A DNA stretch of 64,000 nucleotides from an uncultured Flavobacteriales bacterium. GTDB taxonomy: Bacteria > Bacteroidota > Bacteroidia > Flavobacteriales_E > Vicingaceae. The notes below the pieces were generated by a model. It was not told where the DNA came from, made no database searches, and was given only the letters and a program-made list of their open reading frames with translations. How positions within the stretch are numbered: the stretch's first letter is position 1; each line of letters opens with the position of its first letter. Position numbers and translations under genes: made by a program. The stretch is from positions 62,001 through 126,000 of the forward strand of contig CAJXMH010000004.1 of the NCBI GenBank assembly GCA_913056345.1. The letters run 5' to 3'. Positions 57,671-64,000 of this stretch are shown piece after piece.

Positions 57671-58476
57671 TATTTTGGACTTTCCTTTTTTACTAAATAG
57701 TAAACGCAAGTGGTCAGATAATTCCTAAGATAAGGTATGGCTGCTAAAGCAGGACTTTGCACTTTTGCTTTCAAGTTGAATTTGTACTTGTAGATTGGAT
57801 TGATCAAATAAAATTCTTTTTCAACTTTTGAGTAAAAGTGCTTTTTTAATAGCTTTTCAAAGCGTTCTATACTAATACCGGTTTGCTTTATTTCGGCTAG
57901 GTCTTCAACTGTACGTGTTGATTCGCCAAACGACTTTAAAATACCTTTGTATAGTCTCATTGGTAGCAAATGATAGTAAGGCAATCTGCTTAAAATTTTA
58001 TTCTTTGCAATTTGTTGGTGACCGCCAAAAGGCATTTGCCAGGGTGGAAAGCCAAAAAAGATATGCCCATCTTCTTTAAGAAAGTCCCTTAGCTTACCGA
58101 GAATCTTATCTTGATCATGAATGTGTTCAATTACATCTTTTAGCACGATCAAGTCAAAGCGCTCAGGGTACTCTTGGTCTAAATCAACTTCGTAAATATC
58201 TTTATTGCTTAAGCTTGCTTTACCGGCTTTTATTTCATCGGCTAGCAACTGCTTGGCCATTTCATAGCGGCTGGGCATTAACTCAATACCTGTGCCATGG
58301 TAACCCCTCTCAATAAAGGCTTGCAACACGCCACCTTCTGCACAACCTATTTCTAATACTCTACTTCCGGGCTTAAGTTTTAACTTGCGCTCAATAAAGG
58401 GAATCACATAATTTAGTGCATTCTCTTTTTGAAAACGAATATAGGTTTGCTTGTCTTTATGAAAATCGTAGGGCAT
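57667..58476 (-). CDS. class I SAM-dependent methyltransferase
   Basis: 269 residues. SAM motif I is RVLEIGCAEGGVLQAFIERGYHGTGIEL, with motif II around FDLIVLKDVIEHIHDQDK and FGFPPWQMPFGGHQQIAKN. After the Rossmann part, ~90 residues form a helical lid with basic stretches (KNKILSRLPYYHLLPMRLYK). The group includes methyltransferases for small molecules, lipids and glycan ends. Substrate unknown. The stop overlaps the 2TM gene by 4 bases. Confidence 0.87.
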   Translation of the reverse strand: MPYDFHKDKQTYIRFQKENALNYVIPFIERKLKLKPGSRVLEIGCAEGGVLQAFIERGYHGTGIELMPSRYEMAKQLLADEIKAGKASLSNKDIYEVDLDQEYPERFDLIVLKDVIEHIHDQDKILGKLRDFLKEDGHIFFGFPPWQMPFGGHQQIAKNKILSRLPYYHLLPMRLYKGILKSFGESTRTVEDLAEIKQTGISIERFEKLLKKHFYSKVEKEFYLINPIYKYKFNLKAKVQSPALAAIPYLRNYLTTCVYYLVKKESPKY

Positions 58477-58516
58477 GCTGAAAACTTAGGGGCATAAAAT
58501 TAGTTGATATTACTGA

Positions 58517-59335
58517 ATGAAGCGCATTTGTATCATAGGTTTAGGTTGGCTTGGTGAAAGTCTAGCCCATTTTTACAGCTCCAAAGGATATGAAATTACA
58601 GGAACAGTAAGCTCGGAGGAGAAGGCCAAAAGTCTGAGTCAAGATCAGCTGAAGGTGATACCCTTTGCTTTAGCGACTGATCCTCATGATCTCATTCAAC
58701 AAATAGATATATCAAGTTTTGATTTTCTTGTGCTGACTCTTCCTCCATCTGCTTTAAAAACGAACTTTGCAAAGCACTTTATTGGTCTTGTTCAAGTAAT
58801 TCGAGCAGCACATCCTGATTTACCGCTATTGTATACCTCTTCAACCTCTGTATACGGAAATCAATCAGGTAAATTGAATGAAGAGCGTGTGCTATTACCT
58901 CAATCAAATAATGCACATGAACTTGTTAAGATTGAGCGCTTTATGTTAGAACAATTGGATAACTGTTACACCTTACGTTTAGGCGGCTTAGTTGGCGGTA
59001 GGAGACATCCAGTCCATTTTTTGAAAGGCAGAAGCGCTTTAAGTAACCCCCAAGCAAAGGTCAATTTGGTTCATAGAGAGGATGTAGTTCAAGCCATTGC
59101 TATGATCGAAGAAAAGAAACCTCCATTTGGAGCTTACAATCTTGTTTGCCCCAAGCACCCAACTAGAGCTGATTTTTATATCACGGTTGCAGAAAATCTT
59201 CATTTAAGTCTTCCTAAATTTGAGGCAAATAATCAGACTAGCGGAAAAGAGGTTGTTCCCAGTAAAATAATTGAATGCGGCTTTACCTTTAAGTATCATT
59301 CACCATTTGACTTTCCAGAGTCGAAAGCATTATGA
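58517..59335 (+). CDS. NAD-dependent epimerase/YeeZ-like short-chain dehydrogenase-fold protein
   Basis: 272 residues. Rossmann glycine motif GLGWLGESLAHFY near the start, then TSSTSVYGNQSGKLNE (catalytic Ser and Tyr of the extended SDR family, with the Y-x-x-x-K Lys not obvious) and YTLRLGGLVGGRR. It resembles the YeeZ group of sugar epimerase-like proteins, where activity is uncertain. Cytoplasmic. ATGA-coupled to the following beta-barrel gene; divergent from the methyltransferase gene. Confidence 0.85.
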   Translation: MKRICIIGLGWLGESLAHFYSSKGYEITGTVSSEEKAKSLSQDQLKVIPFALATDPHDLIQQIDISSFDFLVLTLPPSALKTNFAKHFIGLVQVIRAAHPDLPLLYTSSTSVYGNQSGKLNEERVLLPQSNNAHELVKIERFMLEQLDNCYTLRLGGLVGGRRHPVHFLKGRSALSNPQAKVNLVHREDVVQAIAMIEEKKPPFGAYNLVCPKHPTRADFYITVAENLHLSLPKFEANNQTSGKEVVPSKIIECGFTFKYHSPFDFPESKAL

Positions 59336-60039
59336 AAAAGAAAATTGCGACTATTATAGCTGTTGTATTATTAAGCTTTAGCCAGTTAAAGGCTCAGCTT
59401 AATGAGATTGGTATAAACGTCGGGCTCGTGGCTTCCCGTTATACCGTAGGTGAGAATTTTCCCAATGACTTTACCATAATTTCACAAGGGAGAATTTCAA
59501 CAGGCTACACTGCAGGAGCACAGTGGATGATTGGACCGCCTAGAGATCAGAAATTGCCTTATTTGAAGCTTGAACATGCTATGATGGTTGAAGCAAACTT
59601 TGGCCGCATAGGGGGAAATATTAATTTTCAGACTAGGCCTTCTGGAAACACTAAACCTACAAGCAACGAATTGACTTTTGTCAACTATCAAGTTGATGTT
59701 GCAGCCATGTACATGGCAAAACTTAATCGGTTTTATATGCTGATAGGAGCAGGAGTGACGAACCATTTGTTTAGAGGGGTAAAAGTGGGCGCTGCAAATG
59801 AATTTCGCTCTGCTAATAACCAGCTCAACGAATTTTATTTTAGCAGTATGATTGGAGTTGGGGCCAAGATCGATCGTTTTTTAGTTACAGGAAGGTATCA
59901 ATTGGCCTTGACAGAATTTGGTAAACCTACTGCTCTAATTCCCACCGATATTAATTCGCATCAACTAAGAATAGGAGTAGCTTACTTTTTGATTGAAAAG
60001 CATAGAGGTAAGAATTGGGGAAGTATTTACTACGATTAA
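59332..60039 (+). CDS. outer-membrane beta-barrel protein (PorT-like region)
   Basis: 235 residues with signal peptide (KIATIIAVVLLSFSQLKAQ). The mature part is a chain of amphipathic strands (NEIGINVGLVASRYTVG, STGYTAGAQWMIG, VDVAAMYMAKLNRFYMLIGAG, EFYFSSMIGVGAKIDRFLVTGRYQLAL) that suits an 8-stranded barrel of the 'outer membrane beta-barrel' or PorT type. Its exact role cannot be read. ATGA-coupled to the epimerase-like gene; the stop nearly touches the convergent THUMP-like methyltransferase gene (1 base apart). Confidence 0.82.
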   Translation: MKKKIATIIAVVLLSFSQLKAQLNEIGINVGLVASRYTVGENFPNDFTIISQGRISTGYTAGAQWMIGPPRDQKLPYLKLEHAMMVEANFGRIGGNINFQTRPSGNTKPTSNELTFVNYQVDVAAMYMAKLNRFYMLIGAGVTNHLFRGVKVGAANEFRSANNQLNEFYFSSMIGVGAKIDRFLVTGRYQLALTEFGKPTALIPTDINSHQLRIGVAYFLIEKHRGKNWGSIYYD

Positions 60040-60040
60040 C

Positions 60041-61198
60041 TTAATTGATTAGCTCACCCGTTATAAAGATGCGCTTATCATTATTCAAAGTACAAGCATA
60101 ACAATAAGACTTAAGAGATTCCTTGATCTTGTATTTTTTCCTGATCTGTGCTACGCTTAGCGGGAAGTTACGTTTTACAACATTTGCCGATTGGCACTTT
60201 CCATTTTGAGGGTTTCCCCACCAATCAATTTTAATTATTCTTCCCGGAAATTCTTTTTCAAGCCTTTCAGAAGTATACAGATGAGTATGTTGGGCTAATT
60301 TGTATAGCTTAAAATCAGCTGCAATTTTTTTAAATGCTCCAGCTTTCAAAATAGATGCGTTTGGCTCATAAAGGTAGTTGAGTGGTTCGTGAAAGTAAAC
60401 GGCAGAAGCTTCCTCTTCTTCAAACTTAAAGCTGTAGTTAATCTTTACTGATCCTTTTAGATCTATGGCTTTGATCCTTGCTCCACCTTGATGCGCTTTA
60501 TTGATGAACGCCAGCACCTCTTTGCATTCGTTTTTTACTCCAATTACCTGTATTTCTTCACATTGGCTAATTTGCTTCAGGACATCCTTAAGGTCAATTA
60601 GAGGAGATAATTTGATTAAAATATTCTCAGACAGTTGAAGAAGGTTTGGCAACAAATCCAATACATTAGGTTCACAGTCTTCAATTCGGTGAAACCTCTT
60701 TTCTTTTTTGCGCCGATCAGGATCAAGATAAAGCCAATCAAATTTTTCACTTGTTTGTTTTAAAAAGTCTTCTGCATTACCTTGCTTGCAAATCATATTT
60801 TCCAAGCCCATTAGCTTGGCATTCTGTTCTGCTAGCCCAACAAGTTCAGCTTTTCGTTCAAGGTAATATACAGCTTCGAACTTTTGTGCAAAAAAGAAGC
60901 TATCGACTCCCATGCCTCCGCTGAGATCAGCCATTCTTTTTCCTGCTATTTGCTGTGCTTTATGTCGGGCAGTTATTTCTGAGGATGCTTGCTCTATCGC
61001 CCTCTTACTAGGGTAAAGGAATTTTTCTAAATCCAATAAGAATGGGAATTTTTCTTTAGCCTTTTGCTTGCCGTTTATTTGCTGAAGAATAAATTCTTTA
61101 GCAGCATTATTTTGCTTGGCAAGCTTTAAGGCAAGTTGGTTTGGATCCTGCGCTTGATTTTCTTCAATGAAATCCCAAACAGCATCAGGGTAGTTCAT
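60041..61198 (-). CDS. class I SAM methyltransferase with THUMP-like domain
   Basis: 385 residues. SAM motif I MADLSGGMGVDSFFFAQKF at about residues 92-110 and LYLDPDRRKKEKRFHRIEDCEPN (D-P-D-R-R), the hallmark of a Bacteroidota-wide family in which a THUMP-like segment follows (the C-terminal half). The family probably modifies RNA, but the target is not established. It overlaps the DUF4159 stop by 14 bases and so is co-transcribed with DUF4159 and rsmE. Confidence 0.87.
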   Translation of the reverse strand: MNYPDAVWDFIEENQAQDPNQLALKLAKQNNAAKEFILQQINGKQKAKEKFPFLLDLEKFLYPSKRAIEQASSEITARHKAQQIAGKRMADLSGGMGVDSFFFAQKFEAVYYLERKAELVGLAEQNAKLMGLENMICKQGNAEDFLKQTSEKFDWLYLDPDRRKKEKRFHRIEDCEPNVLDLLPNLLQLSENILIKLSPLIDLKDVLKQISQCEEIQVIGVKNECKEVLAFINKAHQGGARIKAIDLKGSVKINYSFKFEEEEASAVYFHEPLNYLYEPNASILKAGAFKKIAADFKLYKLAQHTHLYTSERLEKEFPGRIIKIDWWGNPQNGKCQSANVVKRNFPLSVAQIRKKYKIKESLKSYCYACTLNNDKRIFITGELIN

Positions 61199-61853
61199 TC
61201 CCTCCTAAAAAAACAAAAGTTAGAATGTTGGCACCCATCTCTAGGGCTTTTCTTCGGATTTCTTCAGAGTCATTGTGGACTTCGGGGTCTTCCCATCCGT
61301 CTCCAAGGTCTGCTTCATAGGTATAGAAGAGCAGCAGACGACCGTTCTTTATTATTCCCAAACCTTGTGGCGGTTTTTTATCATGCTCGTGAACCTTAGG
61401 CAAGCCATTTCTAAAGTTAAAAGCAGCCGAATAAATAGGATGGTCATAAGGAAGCTCCACCAACTTTTCATTCGGAAAGATCTTTTTAAGTTCCCTTCTG
61501 ACGAATTGATCCATCCCATAATTATCATCAATGTGTAGAAAACCTCCCGCCAAAAGATAGTTCCGCAAATTAGTTACCTCTTGCTCATTAAATACAACAT
61601 TTCCATGACCGGTCATGTGTACCAATGGGTAATTGAAAATTTCGGGGCTTGAAGCTTCAACGATTGCTTGTTCTTGAGAAATAGTAGTTTTCAGTTCACG
61701 GTTACAAAAATTGATCAAATTTGGTAGTGATGTTTCCAGGTTTGCATACCAATCTCCACCTCCTTGATATTTTAATACGGCTAACTGAAAACCATCTTGG
61801 GCAAAGAGGTTGAGTTGCAGTAGCAGAAATAAAAAACACATTATTTTACTCAT
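61185..61853 (-). CDS. DUF4159-domain secreted protein
   Basis: 222 residues from the Met at 61853 (signal peptide MSKIMCFLFLLLQLNLFAQ); the frame starting at 61880 begins inside the rsmE gene. DUF4159 is clear: LAVLKYQGGGDWYANLETSLPNL, VHMTGHGNVVFNEQEVTNLRNYLLAGGFLHIDDNYGMD, and HPIYSAAFNFRNGLPKVHEHDKKPPQGLGI. Related to glutamine-amidotransferase-like folds of large Bacteroidota membrane proteins; periplasmic role unknown. Overlaps rsmE by 8 bases and the THUMP-like methyltransferase gene by 14. Confidence 0.87.
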   Translation of the reverse strand: MSKIMCFLFLLLQLNLFAQDGFQLAVLKYQGGGDWYANLETSLPNLINFCNRELKTTISQEQAIVEASSPEIFNYPLVHMTGHGNVVFNEQEVTNLRNYLLAGGFLHIDDNYGMDQFVRRELKKIFPNEKLVELPYDHPIYSAAFNFRNGLPKVHEHDKKPPQGLGIIKNGRLLLFYTYEADLGDGWEDPEVHNDSEEIRRKALEMGANILTFVFLGGNELP

Positions 61854-62550
61854 CTCGCAAATGTAAGGTATGTGTAGCAACTATAGCGGCAGTTTCAGTG
61901 CGTAGTCTGCTTGTACTTAAGCTGACAGGCTTGATTCCTGTAGCTATGGCTTGTTTGACCTCTTGCTCTGAAAAATCTCCTTCAGGACCAATCAAAATAA
62001 TGGCATCTTGAACGTTTTGAGCAGCTTTGATCAGCGGGAGTTTATCTGCATCCTCATAACAATGGGCAATAAATTTAGCAGCACTTTTGTTTTGCTCAAT
62101 AAAGGCTGAAAAGGGTACCATTTCATCTAAATCCGGAAAAAGTAGCTTTCTCGATTGTTTGGCAGCGCTTTTAATGATCCGCAGTTGCCTTTCGATCTTC
62201 AAATTTTTTCGTTCTGAATTGTCGCAAAGGATGGGACTAATTCGGTCTATGCCAATTTCAGTTGCCTTTTCTAAAAAAGTTTCCCACCGGCTAAGGTTCT
62301 TGGTTGGGGCAACGACCAAATGGATTCCAAAACGTTTGTCTTCTTTTTGGACCAGTTTAAGATCAGTCAGTTTTACTGCTTTGGGTGAAGCCTCTTTTAC
62401 TCTTGCTATGAAAAGCTTTCCATTACCGTCAAAAACTTCTACTTCATCGCCCTCTTTTAGACGCAGTACTTTGGCTAGGTGACGTGATTCATCAGGGTCT
62501 AAAACCGCTTCAGTATCACTTAAATTATTGGAATAAAACCGATGCATCAA
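61846..62550 (-). CDS. rsmE: 16S rRNA m3U1498 methyltransferase RsmE
   Basis: 234 residues. HRFYSNNLSDTEAVLDPDESRHLAKVLRLKEGDEVEVFDG is the N-terminal PUA-like domain; then KNLSRWETFLEKATEIGIDRISPI, SERKNL and the SPOUT-knot end ILIGPEGDFSEQEV and SLSTSRLRTETAAIVA. It methylates N3 of U1498 in 16S rRNA. Either of the first two Met codons could begin the chain. It heads the rsmE-DUF4159-THUMP-like operon on the minus strand. Confidence 0.94.
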   Translation of the reverse strand: MMHRFYSNNLSDTEAVLDPDESRHLAKVLRLKEGDEVEVFDGNGKLFIARVKEASPKAVKLTDLKLVQKEDKRFGIHLVVAPTKNLSRWETFLEKATEIGIDRISPILCDNSERKNLKIERQLRIIKSAAKQSRKLLFPDLDEMVPFSAFIEQNKSAAKFIAHCYEDADKLPLIKAAQNVQDAIILIGPEGDFSEQEVKQAIATGIKPVSLSTSRLRTETAAIVATHTLHLRDE

Positions 62551-62613
62551 CCTTCGTTTTTGATCACAAACGGCAAGAACTTACTTTGTTTGTCGCAAAT
62601 GGCTAACAGAGAT

Positions 62614-63108
62614 CTAGTCATGTTTCGGAGAGGAATATTTTTCAATTACGGCTTTTAACTCTGTGGCATTTTGTGTTCCAATTAAGAGCGGTTTTTTATC
62701 AGTGAAGTAAAGCTTTAAGCCCATATTGCCTTTTACGTTTAGGGCTTTTCCTTTACTGCCAAAAGTGTAGCGGTATCCCCATCCTCCATAGTCTTGAATG
62801 GGAGAGTATTTGATAACTTCTGCTTTTTCAATAGCCGTCCAAGGGATACTTTTTTCTTTCCAAATAAGCGGCCAGAAGGAATAATGAACTCCTTTTTCAT
62901 CAATGCGACTTTTTAAGGTCATGCTTTTTAAGAAGATGATCACTAAAACAAGAACCCCATAAGTAAGCAAAAGAGAGGGCCATGCTTCGGCGCGCAGTTG
63001 ATCATTGGCGTAAAAGGCCGCAGTTGAGCCTAAAGCGCCTGCGATAATAATGAGCCAAATCCACCATTGGGTAAATTGTTGCTCTTCTGTGAAAACTGGT
63101 TTAGACAC
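62614..63108 (-). CDS. small PH-like membrane protein
   Basis: 164 residues from a GTG start. Two N-terminal transmembrane helices (WWIWLIIIAGALGSTAAFY and LLTYGVLVLVIIFL) precede a soluble part (RIDEKGVHYSFWPLIWKEKSIPWTAIEKAEVI, GGWGYRYTFGSKGKALNVKG, TQNATELKAVIEKYS) typical of bacterial PH-like domains facing the cytoplasm. Function unknown. A near-consensus promoter (TTG-N18-TAAATTCG) lies about 38 bases upstream on the minus strand, in the divergent region with the end-of-window lipoprotein. Confidence 0.8.
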   Translation of the reverse strand: MSKPVFTEEQQFTQWWIWLIIIAGALGSTAAFYANDQLRAEAWPSLLLTYGVLVLVIIFLKSMTLKSRIDEKGVHYSFWPLIWKEKSIPWTAIEKAEVIKYSPIQDYGGWGYRYTFGSKGKALNVKGNMGLKLYFTDKKPLLIGTQNATELKAVIEKYSSPKHD

Positions 63109-63167
63109 GCTGAAAAGGATAATAAATAAAAAACGAATTTACGTATCTTGTGAATTAATCAATTATT

Positions 63168-64000
63168 ATGGGAGGACAACTTCAGTTATTTTCAATAGTC
63201 ATATTTCTCTTTTTCGCTTGCGAAAAACCCTTACCAACAAAAGAGGAGTTCGCTCAAAATATTGAAGAGCAATATTCAGCACATTCTTCAATGTCTTACA
63301 TGGCTGACTTTCAAATGAAGTTTTATAGTAGCACAGATACGGTCAGAAAACTAGCGAAGGTGCATTTACTCCCCTTAGCAGAGGACACCAATTTCAAGGG
63401 AATGATTTGGATCGAACAAGATACCACGATCCGTTTTTACGATGGGAAGCAATCCTATTTAATTTATCCAAATCAAGAGAAAATAATCAAGTTCCCTGAA
63501 GGAGCTAATTTTATTTTCACCGGAAACGTAATCGGAGATGTGGTCGATATTTATTTTTTAAAACCTGAACGAATTCATAAAGGGGTGGCCGATACAAGCA
63601 TAAATAGCTCCTTTTCACAGGTGAAATTTGAAGAGGAAAATTGTTATTTATTGGAGTATGATTTTCCCGATACAGAAAGTTACCATGGAGCTTGGAAAAA
63701 GGTGTGGTTCCGTACTGATGATTATTCGCTCAGACGCATGCAAACTTATTTTGAAAGTGAAGGAGAAGTGCAATACCAAGAATGGAACATCAGCCAAGTA
63801 AGCTATGACCAAGTGAGTGAAGCAGATCTGAAGGCTAGATTTGATTCTTTATCTGATCGTTATAGCCTTGAAGATTACGAACCTACTAAGCGAGATTCGT
63901 TGGATTATGGACAAGCTTTTCCGCAAATAGAAGGGTATCGTTATCCAAATTCCACGACTTTAGATTGGGATAGCTTGAAAGGAAGATGGACTCTAGTTGA
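63168..64000 (+). CDS. lipoprotein with C-terminal thioredoxin-like domain (truncated by window end)
   Basis: Read directly from the sequence: the frame is open from ATG 63168 to the window edge (277 codons). The start LFSIVIFLFFACEK is a lipoprotein signal peptide with lipobox FFAC (Cys18). The mature part is a ~230-residue domain (MKFYSSTDTVRKLAKVHLLPLAED, KMIWIEQ-like, FRTDDYSLRRMQTYF) and the last visible residues GYRYPNSTTLDWDSLKGRWTLVD look like the opening of a TlpA/AhpC-type thioredoxin fold (KG-(x)-T/V-L-V-D-F-W). Periplasmic face of a membrane; a thiol-disulfide role would depend on a CxxC beyond the window (inference). Confidence 0.8.
   Translation, partial: MGGQLQLFSIVIFLFFACEKPLPTKEEFAQNIEEQYSAHSSMSYMADFQMKFYSSTDTVRKLAKVHLLPLAEDTNFKGMIWIEQDTTIRFYDGKQSYLIYPNQEKIIKFPEGANFIFTGNVIGDVVDIYFLKPERIHKGVADTSINSSFSQVKFEEENCYLLEYDFPDTESYHGAWKKVWFRTDDYSLRRMQTYFESEGEVQYQEWNISQVSYDQVSEADLKARFDSLSDRYSLEDYEPTKRDSLDYGQAFPQIEGYRYPNSTTLDWDSLKGRWTLV

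Noticed and set aside
62087-62482. 131-residue plus-strand frame antisense to rsmE
   Set aside because: Shadow of the rsmE coding frame; Ser/Lys-rich, no family features.

Overview
The window is a compact, roughly 40% GC stretch of a Bacteroidota chromosome, most probably a Flavobacteriales lineage outside the best-known Flavobacteriaceae (inference). The signs are: three secreted proteins ending in type IX secretion (T9SS) sorting domains, DUF4249, DUF4159, DUF2279 and 2TM families, PafA-type alkaline phosphatase, an hpt-adk fusion, an MqnE of the futalosine menaquinone route, an almost complete lack of Shine-Dalgarno sequences, and repeated TAnnTTTG promoter -7 elements, several with a TTG 17-23 bases upstream. 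No tRNA, rRNA, insertion sequence, phage or CRISPR array was seen; the only structural RNA recognised is RNase P RNA (rnpB).

Layout. 1-6.1 kb: 3' end of an hpt-adk fusion, a receiver-PAS-PP2C phosphatase with a degenerate receiver, then an obgE-PAP2-crcB-pafA run. 6.1-9.2 kb: two helical-repeat proteins of one apparent family flanking a 58-residue peptide gene. 9.2-11.9 kb: a four-gene minus-strand operon (secreted protein, PadR, PspC, 59-residue membrane peptide). 12-18 kb: TerC, MqnE, an M43 metalloprotease and an AddB-like nuclease. 18-20.7 kb: MORN-like protein, mnmA, lipoprotein. 20.7-28.8 kb: accessory metabolism centred on a type III polyketide synthase, methyltransferase, flavoprotein and divergent UbiA prenyltransferase, followed by a Spy-like protein, a hydrolase, an ICMT-family methyltransferase, MarR, nitroreductase and a fatty-acid hydroxylase family protein. 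28.9-35.7 kb: ilvE, sixA-like, ArfB-like, RluA family, a PD40 protein, panB and DUF4249. 35.8-43.3 kb: dnaK, then surE-(membrane protein)-lpxB-SpoIID-comEC. 43.3-54.6 kb: M4 metalloprotease, Rieske protein, DUF2279, NUDIX, Smr, rnpB, a 1438-residue repeat adhesin-like protein and lolD. 54.7-64 kb: sucC, a four-gene operon with its own winged-helix regulator, methyltransferases, a sugar-epimerase-like protein, DUF4159, rsmE, and a lipoprotein cut by the window end.

The most interesting parts are the type III PKS/UbiA locus with its adjacent MarR-controlled ICMT gene (divergent promoters overlapping a palindrome), the peptide gene between paired helical-repeat proteins, two small genes (58 and 59 residues) read directly from the sequence, the self-contained regulator operon at 56-57.7 kb, a sigma-54-like promoter in front of dnaK, and several promoters so close to their start codons that leaderless mRNAs are expected.

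All functional assignments rest on motifs read by eye; no database search was run. Several start codons were moved downstream where a -7 element lies inside the longer reading frame or a signal peptide begins at an internal methionine.
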